Source: Haloarcula halophila (GTDB lineage: Archaea > Halobacteriota > Halobacteria > Halobacteriales > Haloarculaceae). From it: a stretch of 64,000 nucleotides of DNA. Below are positions 41,432 through 49,499 of this stretch, piece after piece. The notes under the pieces were generated by a model. It was not told where the DNA came from. It saw nothing but the letters and a program-made list of their open reading frames with translations, and searched no databases. Numbering within the stretch: position 1 is the stretch's first letter; each line of letters begins with the position of its first letter. The position numbers and the translations under genes are program-made. The stretch lies in contig NZ_CP119559.1 in assembly GCF_029278565.1 (NCBI RefSeq), forward strand, positions 2,852,001 to 2,916,000. Direction: 5' to 3'.

Positions 41432-42004
41432 ATGGCCCCGCCGGAGTACGACGCCGTCGACACAAACGAGGAGTTGATCGCCTGGTCCCGTGAGTACTGC
41501 CGGACGGTCCGCCGGGAGCGGGGTGTCGACGTCCGGTTCGACCTCGTCGAGTGGGCGGTCTCGACGCGGGCCAAACGACGGGCGGCCGCGGTCGAACGAC
41601 CGACGCTCCCGGACGCGAAAGTCGGCGACCCGTACGACTGGGACAGCGTGCCCGGCGCAGACGGCCGCCCGCTTCCCTGTACGGTGTCGCTGACCCGGGC
41701 GGCTTTCGAGTCGTTCGACCGATCCGAGTGGGAGGCGACGCTCCGCCACGAACTGATCCACGTCGAGCAGTACCAGCGCGACGGGACGACCGGCCACGGG
41801 CCGGCGTTCCGCCGGCGGGCCGCCGCCCTCGACACCGACGTTCACTGTCCGGCCTTCGCGGACCCGAAGTACGTCCTGACCTGCCGGGACTGTGGCGGCC
41901 TCGTCGCCCGGCGCTACCGCGACTGCAAACTCGTCCGCGAACGCGAGCGGTACCGCTCGGACTGCTGTGGTGCCGGCCTGGCGCTCGCGCGGGGACCGGA
42001 GTGA
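41432..42004 (+). CDS. SprT-like zinc metallopeptidase-fold protein
   Basis: A 190-residue protein with the zincin motif HELIHVEQY (His109 region) and a third ligand in TTGHGPAFRRR, then a C-terminal zinc ribbon (CRDCGG about 151-156, DCCGAG near 180). This is the SprT/SPRTN core; eukaryotic SPRTN removes DNA-protein crosslinks. The start codon begins one base after the NIF3 stop codon, so the two are likely co-translated. Substrate in archaea unknown. Confidence 0.88.
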   Translation: MAPPEYDAVDTNEELIAWSREYCRTVRRERGVDVRFDLVEWAVSTRAKRRAAAVERPTLPDAKVGDPYDWDSVPGADGRPLPCTVSLTRAAFESFDRSEWEATLRHELIHVEQYQRDGTTGHGPAFRRRAAALDTDVHCPAFADPKYVLTCRDCGGLVARRYRDCKLVRERERYRSDCCGAGLALARGPE

Positions 42005-42059
42005 ACCGACCGATGTCGCTCCGGGTGACCTTTTACCCCGCGGGTGCCAACGACGGCGT

Positions 42060-43217
42060 ATGCTTGAGGGAGTCAACGTCGTCCTCGGGGTCTCCGGCTC
42101 TATCGCGGCCGTGAAGACGGTCGAACTCGCCCACGAACTCCGGCGGCAGGGCGCGAGCGTCCGGGCCGTGATGACCGACAGCGCGGGCGGCATCGTCCAC
42201 CCCTGGGCCGTCGAGTTCGCCACCGAACACGACGTCGTGACCGAGATCACGGGGGCGGTCGAACACGTCGAACTCTGCGGACGGGAGGGGTGGGGCGACG
42301 TGCTCCTGCTCGCGCCGGCGACCGCAAACACCGTCGGGAAAGTCGCCGCCGCCGTCGACGACACGCCCGTGACGACGTGTGCGACGACGGCCCTCGGCGC
42401 CGGTCTCCCGGTCGTGGTCGCGCCGGCGATGCACGAACCGATGTACGACCATCCCGGCGTGATAGACGCGATCGACCGCGTCGAGTCCTGGGGGGTCACG
42501 TTCGTCGACCCGCGGATCGAGGAGGGGAAAGCCAAGATCGCGACCGAGGAGGCGATCGTGACGGCCGTGGCCCGCGCGGCCGGCGACCGACCGCTCTCCG
42601 GGACCCACGTCGTCGTCACCGCCGGCGCGACGACCGAGTCGGTCGACCCCGTCCGCACGCTCTCGAACCGTGCCTCGGGTCGGACCGGGCGCGCCGTCGC
42701 ACGGGCCTGTCACGTTCGCGGTGCCGACGTGACGCTCGTCCACGACGGCCCGGCGGTCCCATACGCGTCCGTCGAGCGCGTGGAGAGCGCGGCCGAGATG
42801 ACCGCCGCCGTCACCGACCTCGCGGGGGCGGCCGACGCAGTGGTCTCCACTGCCGCGATCTCGGATTACACCGTCGAGACGGCACCCGAGAAGATCCGGA
42901 GCGGCCAGTCGGACCTGACACTGGAACTGACGCCGACGCCGAAACTCATCGACACGGTGCGGGAGGACCACCCATCGCTCCCCATCGTCGGCTTCAAAGT
43001 CGAGACCGAAGGTGACGACGACTCCCTCGTCGAGCGTGCCCGGGGGCTCCGTGACCGGGCCGACCTCGCGTTCGTCGTCGCCAACGACGCGAGCGTGATG
43101 GGCGCGACCGAGACCAGAGCCCTGCTCGTCGACGGGGAGGGCGCGACGGAGTACGCCGGCGACAAGGCGGGCCTCGGGGCGCGGGTTGCCGACGAACTGG
43201 CCGCCGTCATCGGGTAA
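42060..43217 (+). CDS. coaBC: Phosphopantothenoylcysteine decarboxylase / phosphopantothenate-cysteine ligase
   Basis: A 385-residue bifunctional enzyme for coenzyme A synthesis. The CoaC flavoprotein half (about 1-175) starts GVSGSIAAVKTVELAHELR and has PATANTVGKVA and PAMHEPMYDHP (substrate loop). The CoaB half (about 180-385) shows VVTAGATTESVDPVRTLSN, NRASGRTG and VGFKVETEG. Order and length fit the fused archaeal/bacterial form. The ATG at 42060 follows a TTTTACC element by about 25-30 nt. Confidence 0.94.
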   Translation: MLEGVNVVLGVSGSIAAVKTVELAHELRRQGASVRAVMTDSAGGIVHPWAVEFATEHDVVTEITGAVEHVELCGREGWGDVLLLAPATANTVGKVAAAVDDTPVTTCATTALGAGLPVVVAPAMHEPMYDHPGVIDAIDRVESWGVTFVDPRIEEGKAKIATEEAIVTAVARAAGDRPLSGTHVVVTAGATTESVDPVRTLSNRASGRTGRAVARACHVRGADVTLVHDGPAVPYASVERVESAAEMTAAVTDLAGAADAVVSTAAISDYTVETAPEKIRSGQSDLTLELTPTPKLIDTVREDHPSLPIVGFKVETEGDDDSLVERARGLRDRADLAFVVANDASVMGATETRALLVDGEGATEYAGDKAGLGARVADELAAVIG

Positions 43218-43322
43218 GCGTCCAGTGGATTGCGAAATAGTTTTGCGTGTCCCGTAACTCGAAGGTGGTAACGAACGTAGCGCTCGTCAGACACACAAAA
43301 CCAGGATTTTCAAGGAACTATC

Positions 43323-44399
43323 GTGACCGAATCTGACGCACGTCGTCTGTTGGTTCCGGTCGCCGACTCCGAGACGGTCCGCAACACCGTCGCGTACGCA
43401 GTCGAGCAGGCACAGGCGACCGCGGGCGAGGGACGACCGGTCGAACTCCACTTCGTCGTCGTCGCCAGCACCCGCTCGGTCGATCCGGACGCCCCAGCGG
43501 AACTGGGTGCGGCGACGGAACTGCTGGACCGGGTCGACGTCTGGGTTCAGGAGGACCTCGGCACGGAACCGCCCGACTTGCTCACAATCACCGAGAACGT
43601 ACTGGGTTCCGACCGCTATCTCTTCAGTCCCGGAGACTACGCCGACGCTCTCCTGGAGTACGCGACCGAACACGGAATCGATCGGATCGTCCTCGATCCG
43701 GAGTACCGTCCGGGCGGAGCGGCACCGATGTTGCGCCCGCTGGAGGTCGAACTCTCGCGTGGCGAGTTCGAGATCGAACGTGCGCCGGTCGAACGCCGCA
43801 CACGGCCGACGGCGCTGGCCCGGGCCGCGTCGCTCCCGAAGTATCTCACGCTGTTCGGTGCCTCGTACGTGTTCTATCTGCTCTTGAGCGCGTACAAGCC
43901 CCTCGACTTCCTCACGGGGGCGATCACCGCGACGATCGTGACGGCCCTGCTCGCCCCGGTCACGTTCAGCCGACAGCCCTCCGTGACTCGGCTCCCCGTC
44001 CAACTCGCCCGTCTGCTCGTCTACATCCCGTACCTCCTGTGGGAGATCGCTATTGCCAACCTCCAGATCGCCTACGTGGTACTTCACCCGTCGCTCCCGA
44101 TCGATCCGAAGGTCGTCCAGTTGCGCGCGGCCGTCTGGGGCGACGCCGCGGTGACGACGCTGGCAAACAGTATCACCCTCACCCCGGGGACGCTCACCGT
44201 CAGCGTCACGGACCGCGCGTTCGACATCCACTCGCTGACCGGGAGCGCCCGCGAGGACCTGTTCGACGGCGCGCTCGAACGGGCCGTCCGGTTCGTCTTC
44301 TACGGCCGCGAAGCGGCCGCGATCGCCTCGCCGCGGGAACGGGGCGACGACGGCCCGGCGGACGGCCCACCGGCAGAGGAGGTGGCCGGCGATGATTGA
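43323..44399 (+). CDS. mrpE: Mrp-type Na+/H+ antiporter subunit E with N-terminal USP-like domain
   Basis: A 358-residue fusion from a GTG. Residues about 1-140 read like a universal-stress-protein/nucleotide-binding fold (RRLLVPVADSETVRNTVAYA at the start, GIDRIVLDPEY near 120-130). Residues about 165-330 are MrpE: two helices (about 172-215) then LLVYIPYLLWEIAIANLQIAY and TPGTLTVSV. MrpE alone is about 160 residues, so the N-terminal half is extra and may sense nucleotide or pH/ion state. It is the first gene of a nine-gene overlapping operon to 51298; downstream start overlaps by 8 nt. Confidence 0.88.
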   Translation: MTESDARRLLVPVADSETVRNTVAYAVEQAQATAGEGRPVELHFVVVASTRSVDPDAPAELGAATELLDRVDVWVQEDLGTEPPDLLTITENVLGSDRYLFSPGDYADALLEYATEHGIDRIVLDPEYRPGGAAPMLRPLEVELSRGEFEIERAPVERRTRPTALARAASLPKYLTLFGASYVFYLLLSAYKPLDFLTGAITATIVTALLAPVTFSRQPSVTRLPVQLARLLVYIPYLLWEIAIANLQIAYVVLHPSLPIDPKVVQLRAAVWGDAAVTTLANSITLTPGTLTVSVTDRAFDIHSLTGSAREDLFDGALERAVRFVFYGREAAAIASPRERGDDGPADGPPAEEVAGDD

Positions 44400-44667
44400 G
44401 TTCGAAACCGCGCTCCTCGCGCTTGCGGCCGCGTTCGTCGTCTTCGGCGGGGTCGCGCTGTACCGGGTCTTCGTTGGACCGACGACCCACGACCGTGTCA
44501 TCGCGGTCAACGTCGCGGGGACCAACACCGTCATCGCGATCTCGTTCGTGGCAGCCGCACTCGACCAGCCGGTGTTCCTCGACGTGGCGCTCGTCTACGC
44601 GCTGTTGAATTTCCTGCTCTCGATCGCGTTCTCGAAGTTCAACGTCGAACAGGGGGGCGTCCTGTGA
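44392..44667 (+). CDS. mrpF: Mrp antiporter subunit F
   Basis: A 91-residue protein with three helices. LYRVFVGPTTHDRVIAVNVAG (split here as VFVGPTTHDRVIAVN) is the typical MrpF motif with a conserved Gly-Pro/Asp-Arg loop. It overlaps mrpE by 8 nt and mrpG by 4 nt (GTGA). Part of the antiporter's small-subunit core. Confidence 0.93.
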   Translation: MIEFETALLALAAAFVVFGGVALYRVFVGPTTHDRVIAVNVAGTNTVIAISFVAAALDQPVFLDVALVYALLNFLLSIAFSKFNVEQGGVL

Positions 44668-44984
44668 CACCGACCGAGTGGGCGGCCGTCGCGTTGGGCG
44701 TCCTCGGGGCGTTCTTCGGCCTCGTGGCTGCCGTGGGCATCATCCGACTCCCGGACGTGTACACACGCGCACACGCGGCATCGAAGAGTGACACGCTCGG
44801 GGCGGTCCTCTCGATCGGTGCCGTCGCGCTGGCGTTACAGACCGACCTCTCGACGATCAAGGCCGTCTTCCTACTCGTCTTTATGTTCCTGACGAACCCG
44901 ACGGCGGCCCACGCTATCGCCCGGGCCGCACAGGACCAGGGGATCGAGCCCTGGACGACCGACGACCGGGAGGGGGAGCGATGA
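44664..44984 (+). CDS. mrpG: Mrp antiporter subunit G
   Basis: A 106-residue, three-helix protein from a GTG overlapping the mrpF stop. IIRLPDVYTRAHAASKSDTLG is close to the MrpG signature (RLPDVYTRAHAASK, about 27-40). The C-terminal tail is acidic. Fits the family's usual length (about 110-120). Confidence 0.93.
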   Translation: MTPTEWAAVALGVLGAFFGLVAAVGIIRLPDVYTRAHAASKSDTLGAVLSIGAVALALQTDLSTIKAVFLLVFMFLTNPTAAHAIARAAQDQGIEPWTTDDREGER

Positions 44985-45520
44985 CGCCGACGACCGTCGA
45001 GATCGCGCTGATCGCGTTCGTCCTGGCGTGTGCCGTCGGCGCCGCCATGCTCAAGGACGTGCTGGCGTCGGTGATGGCCTTCGCGGCCTACAGCCTCGGC
45101 GTCTCGATCATCTGGCTCGTGTTGCAGGCGCCCGATGTCGGGCTCACCGAGGCGGCCGTGGGTGCGGGCATCATGACGATCCTGTTCCTGCTCGCGCTGG
45201 CGAACACGGTCCGACCCGACGAGGACCGCCTGTTCGAACCCGTCAGCGTCAGGACCGTCGTCGGCGTCGGAGTCTTCGTGGCCGTGATGGCTGCGTCGGT
45301 CCCGGCGCTGCCGGCTATCGGCGACCCGACGGCACCGGTCACCGGCGGCGAGGTGACTCAGTACTACATCGAGAACGCCTACGACCAGACCGGCGTCCAC
45401 AACGCCGTGACCGCCGTGCTTGCGGCCTACCGCGGGTTCGACACGCTGGGTGAGGCCGTGGTCGTCTTCGTCGCCGGTATCGCCGCGCTGTCGGTCCTCA
45501 GACAGGAGGTCTTCGCATGA
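44981..45520 (+). CDS. Mrp antiporter DUF4040 subunit (C-terminal part of MrpA as separate chain)
   Basis: A 179-residue protein with about five helices. The N-terminal half (KDVLASVMAFAAYSLGVSII, APDVGLTEAAVGAGI) is the DUF4040/MbhD segment, and the second half (AYRGFDTLGEAVVVFVAGIA) corresponds to the MbhE-like part. In bacteria these are the C-terminal end of the large MrpA chain; here they are encoded separately, as in archaeal and Mbh-type complexes. Overlaps mrpG and mrpB by 4 nt each. Confidence 0.88.
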   Translation: MTPTTVEIALIAFVLACAVGAAMLKDVLASVMAFAAYSLGVSIIWLVLQAPDVGLTEAAVGAGIMTILFLLALANTVRPDEDRLFEPVSVRTVVGVGVFVAVMAASVPALPAIGDPTAPVTGGEVTQYYIENAYDQTGVHNAVTAVLAAYRGFDTLGEAVVVFVAGIAALSVLRQEVFA

Positions 45521-45993
45521 GCGCCGATACGGAACCCGGACTGTACGTCGAGAGTACCATCATCATGACCACCGTCCGCGTCGTCGCCCCGTTCGTGTTG
45601 ACGTTCGCACTGTTCGTGATGTTCCACGGCGCGGACTCGCCCGGCGGCGGGTTCCAGGGCGGGGTCATCGCCGGCTCCGTCGTGATGATGCTCGCGTTCG
45701 CCTACGGTATCGGGTCGACCCGTGACTGGGTGGACATCCGTATCGTCGCCGCACTCGCCTCCGGTGGCGTCCTCACGTTCGCCACGATCGGGCTCGGATC
45801 GATCGCGCTCGGGGGAACGTTCCTGGAGTACACCGAGTACACGTTCATCATCGAGAAGGCGAGCAAGTACGGTATCGAACTCGTCGAACTGGGGATCGGC
45901 GCGATCGTCGCCAGCGTGGCGATCGGTCTCTTCTTCCTGCTTGCCGCGGGCTTTGGCCACGTGACCGACGAGCCACGGGAGGGTGAGCGATGA
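45517..45993 (+). CDS. mrpB: Mrp antiporter subunit B
   Basis: A 158-residue protein with four helices. FHGADSPGGGFQGGVIAGS (about 41-59) is the MrpB hallmark; a Glu-containing helix (YGIELVELGIGAIVAS) follows. Overlaps the preceding gene and mrpC by 4 nt. Confidence 0.93.
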   Translation: MSADTEPGLYVESTIIMTTVRVVAPFVLTFALFVMFHGADSPGGGFQGGVIAGSVVMMLAFAYGIGSTRDWVDIRIVAALASGGVLTFATIGLGSIALGGTFLEYTEYTFIIEKASKYGIELVELGIGAIVASVAIGLFFLLAAGFGHVTDEPREGER

Positions 45994-46361
45994 TCGATCC
46001 GCTTCAACTCGATCTGCTCGCGACCCACTACAACTACTACGCGGTGGTCCTGCTGCTGGGAATCGGGCTGTACATGCTCGTCGAGTCGCCCAACCTCGTC
46101 AAGAAGGTCATCGGGATGAACATCTTCCAGACGGGCATCTTCCTGTTTTTCATCACGCTGGCCTACCGGGCGGGTGCGAACCCGCCGGTCGTCGAGGAAG
46201 GCGCCGGCCCGTACGTCAGCCCGCTCCCGCACGTCCTCATCCTGACGGCTATCGTCGTCGGGGTGAGCCTGACCGCGGTGGCGCTGGCGCTCATCATCCG
46301 CATCTACTCGGAGTACGGGACACTGGACGAAGACACGCTGAAACAGCTCTACTATGATTGA
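45990..46361 (+). CDS. mrpC: Mrp antiporter subunit C (NuoK-like)
   Basis: A 123-residue, three-helix protein homologous to NuoK of complex I: LLGIGLYMLVESPNLVKKVI and GMNIFQTGIFLFFI, then PLPHVLILTAIVVGVSLTAV (all about 24-95). The conserved helix Glu in MLVESPN fits an ion path. Overlaps mrpD by 8 nt. Confidence 0.93.
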   Translation: MIDPLQLDLLATHYNYYAVVLLLGIGLYMLVESPNLVKKVIGMNIFQTGIFLFFITLAYRAGANPPVVEEGAGPYVSPLPHVLILTAIVVGVSLTAVALALIIRIYSEYGTLDEDTLKQLYYD

Positions 46362-47835
46362 ACACGTTCCCGCGCTGCTGGTCGTCGTCCCGATCGTCGG
46401 CGGTGCCGTCCCGCTGATCGCCAGTCTCGTCTCCGACCGCGCCGGCTGGCCGGTCGCGGCGGCGACGCTCGCGGTCCACGCCGCGCTGGCGGTCTGGCTG
46501 GCCGCGACGGTCGTCACCGATGGAACCGTCACCTACGTTCTCGGCGGGTTCGTCGCTCCCTACGGGATCGAACTCGTCGTCGACGGGCTGTCGGCGGCCG
46601 TCGTCCTGCTCGTCAGTCTCGTCGCACTCGGCCTGCTCGCGTACGCACGACGGGCCGGCCCCCACGCCAACACCTTCTACAGCCAGTATCTCCTTCTGGT
46701 GACTGGCCTCTCGGGGATGACCGTCACCGGCGACGCGTTCAACCTCTACGTCTTCCTGGAGATCACGGGGCTGGCAGCGTACGGCCTGGTCGCCAGCGGA
46801 CGGGAGGCAAGCGCCGCCGTCGCCGCGCTGAAGTACCTCATCATCGGCACCGTCGGCGCGTCGCTGTACCTGCTCGGGGTCGGCTACGCGCTGGCGGCGA
46901 CGGGGACGCTCAACATGGCCGACCTCGCCGACAAACTCGCCGCGGTCGGCTACGACTCGACGCTGGTCGTCACGGCCTTCGCCCTGATGATCGGTGGTCT
47001 CGTCGTGAAGGTTGCGCTGTTCCCACTGCACACCTGGCAGCCCGACGCGTACGACAACGCGCCCGACACCGTGAGCGCGCTCATCTCGGCACTGGTCTCG
47101 ACCGTGTCGGCCTACGCGCTCGCCCGGGTCATGTTCTCGGTGTTCACCGTCGACTTCCTGACGGCCGTCCCGGCCGCACGCTGGGCGCTCGTCGGCCTGG
47201 CTTCGGTGAGCATCGTCGCCGGCAGCGTGCTCGCCATCTCCCAGGATAGCGTCCAGCGGATGCTGGCGTACTCCTCGGTGTCGCAGTTCGGCCTGGTGGT
47301 CGCCGGCTTCGCCATCGCGACGCCGACGGCGGTCGTCGGCGCGACGGTCCACCTGCTGGGCCACGCCGTGATGAAAGGCGGGCTGTTCGCCGCGACGGGG
47401 ATCATCGAGCGTGACACCGGCGCGTCGGCGGTCAACGGCTACGCCGGGATGGCCGAACGGTCGTCGATCGGAGCCGGCGGCTTCGCCGTCCTCGCACTGG
47501 CGATGGTCGGCGTCCCGCCGGCGGTCGGTTTCGTCGGCAAGTGGTACATCGTCGTCGGTGCCGTCGAGGCCGGCCTCTGGCCGGTCGTCGTCGTCCTGCT
47601 CGCGAGTACGCTGTTGACGCTCGCGTACTTCTCGCGCCTGGTCGAGCGGCTCTACTTCGCCGAGCCGACTATCACCGAGGAGGAACCGGCCGTCGCCGAC
47701 GGGGGCAGTGCTGTCTCCCCGGGGATGCTCGCCGTCGTCGTCGTGGCCGCCGTCCTCGCGGTGGCGCTGACCGCCGCCGTCCCGACGCTGGAACAGACGC
47801 TGATCGACACGCTTCCGCCGCTACTGAACCCATGA
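46354..47835 (+). CDS. mrpD: Mrp antiporter subunit D, first copy (NuoN/M-like)
   Basis: A 493-residue proton-conducting-transporter-family protein with about 14 helices. Family elements are EITGLAAYGLVASGR (conserved Glu in helix 5), LKYLIIGTVGAS (Lys), KVALFPLHTWQPDAYDNAP (helix 8 loop), AYSSVSQFGLVVAG and GHAVMKGGLFAATG (Lys). Likely an ion-pumping unit. The stop overlaps the next start by 4 nt. Confidence 0.92.
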   Translation: MIEHVPALLVVVPIVGGAVPLIASLVSDRAGWPVAAATLAVHAALAVWLAATVVTDGTVTYVLGGFVAPYGIELVVDGLSAAVVLLVSLVALGLLAYARRAGPHANTFYSQYLLLVTGLSGMTVTGDAFNLYVFLEITGLAAYGLVASGREASAAVAALKYLIIGTVGASLYLLGVGYALAATGTLNMADLADKLAAVGYDSTLVVTAFALMIGGLVVKVALFPLHTWQPDAYDNAPDTVSALISALVSTVSAYALARVMFSVFTVDFLTAVPAARWALVGLASVSIVAGSVLAISQDSVQRMLAYSSVSQFGLVVAGFAIATPTAVVGATVHLLGHAVMKGGLFAATGIIERDTGASAVNGYAGMAERSSIGAGGFAVLALAMVGVPPAVGFVGKWYIVVGAVEAGLWPVVVVLLASTLLTLAYFSRLVERLYFAEPTITEEEPAVADGGSAVSPGMLAVVVVAAVLAVALTAAVPTLEQTLIDTLPPLLNP

Positions 47836-49499
47836 CCGACGTTACATCGCTCAGACCACTGTTGGCAATACTCGTCTCGGCGCTGGCTATCCCGGTGATC
47901 CTCTCGTTGAAGAACCGTCCGAACGTTCGGGAGGGCGTCACGATCACCGTCGCGCTCGCGAAGTTCGGTCTCGTCGCGAGCATGGTCCCGGCGGTGCTGG
48001 CCGGCGACCAGTTCTCCCTCACGATCGGCCAGTTCGGCCCGGGGATCACGCTCGCGCTCAGAGTCGACGCGCTCGCGATCCTCTTTGGCTTGCTCGCGAG
48101 CCTGCTGTGGATCGTCACGAGTTTCTACAGCATCGGTTACATGCGCGGACTGGCCGAGCACGCACAGACGCGGTACTTCGCCTCCTTCGCCGCGAGTCTC
48201 GCCTCCGCGATCGGGGTCGCCTTCGCCGCGAACCTCGTGACGCTGTTCGTCTTCTACGAACTGTTGACGGTCTCGACGTACCCGCTGGTCACCCACGACG
48301 AGACCGACGAGGCCCGGCGTGCCGGCCGCAAGTACCTCGCGTATACGTTCGGTGGCGGCGTCGCCGTCCTGGGCGGGACGATCCTCGTCTTCTTCCTGAC
48401 CGGGACGACGGCGTTCGCGGCGGGCGGCATCGAGGGGCTCGCCACAGCCGACCCGACGCTCGCCCGCGCCGCGTTCGCGCTGCTGGCGGCCGGATTCGGC
48501 GTGAAGGCGGCGCTGATGCCGGCCCACTCCTGGCTCCCCGACGCGATGGTCGCGCCGACGCCCGTGTCGGGCCTGCTCCACGCCGTCGCAGTCGTCAAGA
48601 GCGGCGTCTTCGGCGTCGCACGGGTCGTCCTGGACGTGTTCGGTCCCGACGTGCTCCGGGATCTCGGGATGCATCTGCCCCTGGCCGCGATCGCGGCGTT
48701 CACACTGCTGACGGCGAGTGTCATCGCCCTGCGCCAGGACAACCTCAAGCGCCGGCTGGCGTACTCGACGATCAGCCAGCTCTCGTATATCGTGTTGGGC
48801 CTGGCGCTACTGGAGGGGGACGCGCTGATCGGCGGCCTGTTGCACATCCCCGCTCACGCGTTCATGAAGCTCACGCTGTTCTTCTGTGCGGGCGCGATCC
48901 ACGTCGAGACCCATACCGACGACATCAGCGATATGGCCGGCATCGGGAAGCGGATGCCGTTGACGATGACTGCCTTCGGCGTCGCCGCGGCGGGGATGGC
49001 CGGTATCCCGCTGGTCGCTGGCTTCGTCAGCAAGTGGTACCTCGTCATCGGGGCCTTGGACGGCGGTGGGACGGTCTTCGCCGCCGCGTTGCTCGTCTCC
49101 GGGGTGCTCAACATCGCGTACTTCTGGCCCATCGTCTACCAGGCCTTCTTCGAGTCGCCCGAGGCAAACGACGAGAAACCGCTCGTCGAGCGGGCGCTGG
49201 GCGGAACGGCGATCCGGACAGACGGCGGCGGAGAGCACCACACCGACGAGAGCGTCCCGGAACCGGAACACGTCGACCACCTCGGGAAGCGCCACGAGGA
49301 CGTGGAACACCACGGCGGTCCGCCGGAAGGCGGCTGGGACCAACGGAACTGGCACGGCGGTGAGAGCACCTGGTTCATGCTCGGGCCGATCCTCACCGCC
49401 GCGACGCTGTCGCTCCTGCTGGGCATCGTCCCGAACCAGGCGGTCTTCCTCAGGGTCGTCACCACTGTCGTCGGGAACCTCCCGGGGGTGGTCGCCTGA
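47832..49499 (+). CDS. Mrp antiporter D/A-type subunit, second copy, with His-rich loop
   Basis: A 555-residue member of the same transporter family, about 14-15 helices. Core motifs are FVFYELLTVSTYPLVTHDE, KAALMPAHSWLPDAMVAP, LAYSTISQLSYIVLG and IPAHAFMKLTLFFCAGAI, with SDMAGIGKRMP. Between the last two helices (about residues 460-515) lies a hydrophilic loop with at least eight His, for example EHVDHLGKRHEDVEHH. This loop is absent from the first copy and should face one side of the membrane. Overlaps its neighbours by 1-4 nt. Confidence 0.9.
   Translation: MTDVTSLRPLLAILVSALAIPVILSLKNRPNVREGVTITVALAKFGLVASMVPAVLAGDQFSLTIGQFGPGITLALRVDALAILFGLLASLLWIVTSFYSIGYMRGLAEHAQTRYFASFAASLASAIGVAFAANLVTLFVFYELLTVSTYPLVTHDETDEARRAGRKYLAYTFGGGVAVLGGTILVFFLTGTTAFAAGGIEGLATADPTLARAAFALLAAGFGVKAALMPAHSWLPDAMVAPTPVSGLLHAVAVVKSGVFGVARVVLDVFGPDVLRDLGMHLPLAAIAAFTLLTASVIALRQDNLKRRLAYSTISQLSYIVLGLALLEGDALIGGLLHIPAHAFMKLTLFFCAGAIHVETHTDDISDMAGIGKRMPLTMTAFGVAAAGMAGIPLVAGFVSKWYLVIGALDGGGTVFAAALLVSGVLNIAYFWPIVYQAFFESPEANDEKPLVERALGGTAIRTDGGGEHHTDESVPEPEHVDHLGKRHEDVEHHGGPPEGGWDQRNWHGGESTWFMLGPILTAATLSLLLGIVPNQAVFLRVVTTVVGNLPGVVA

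Noticed and set aside
42033-42971. A 312-codon frame on the - strand opposite coaBC
   Set aside because: It lies wholly inside the opposite strand of a gene with unmistakable CoaBC motifs, and has the His/Arg/Gly-rich composition of antisense frames.
43287-44534. A 415-codon frame on the - strand opposite mrpE
   Set aside because: Covers mrpE and the mrpF start in antisense; no recognisable domain, while the + strand fits an overlapping operon.
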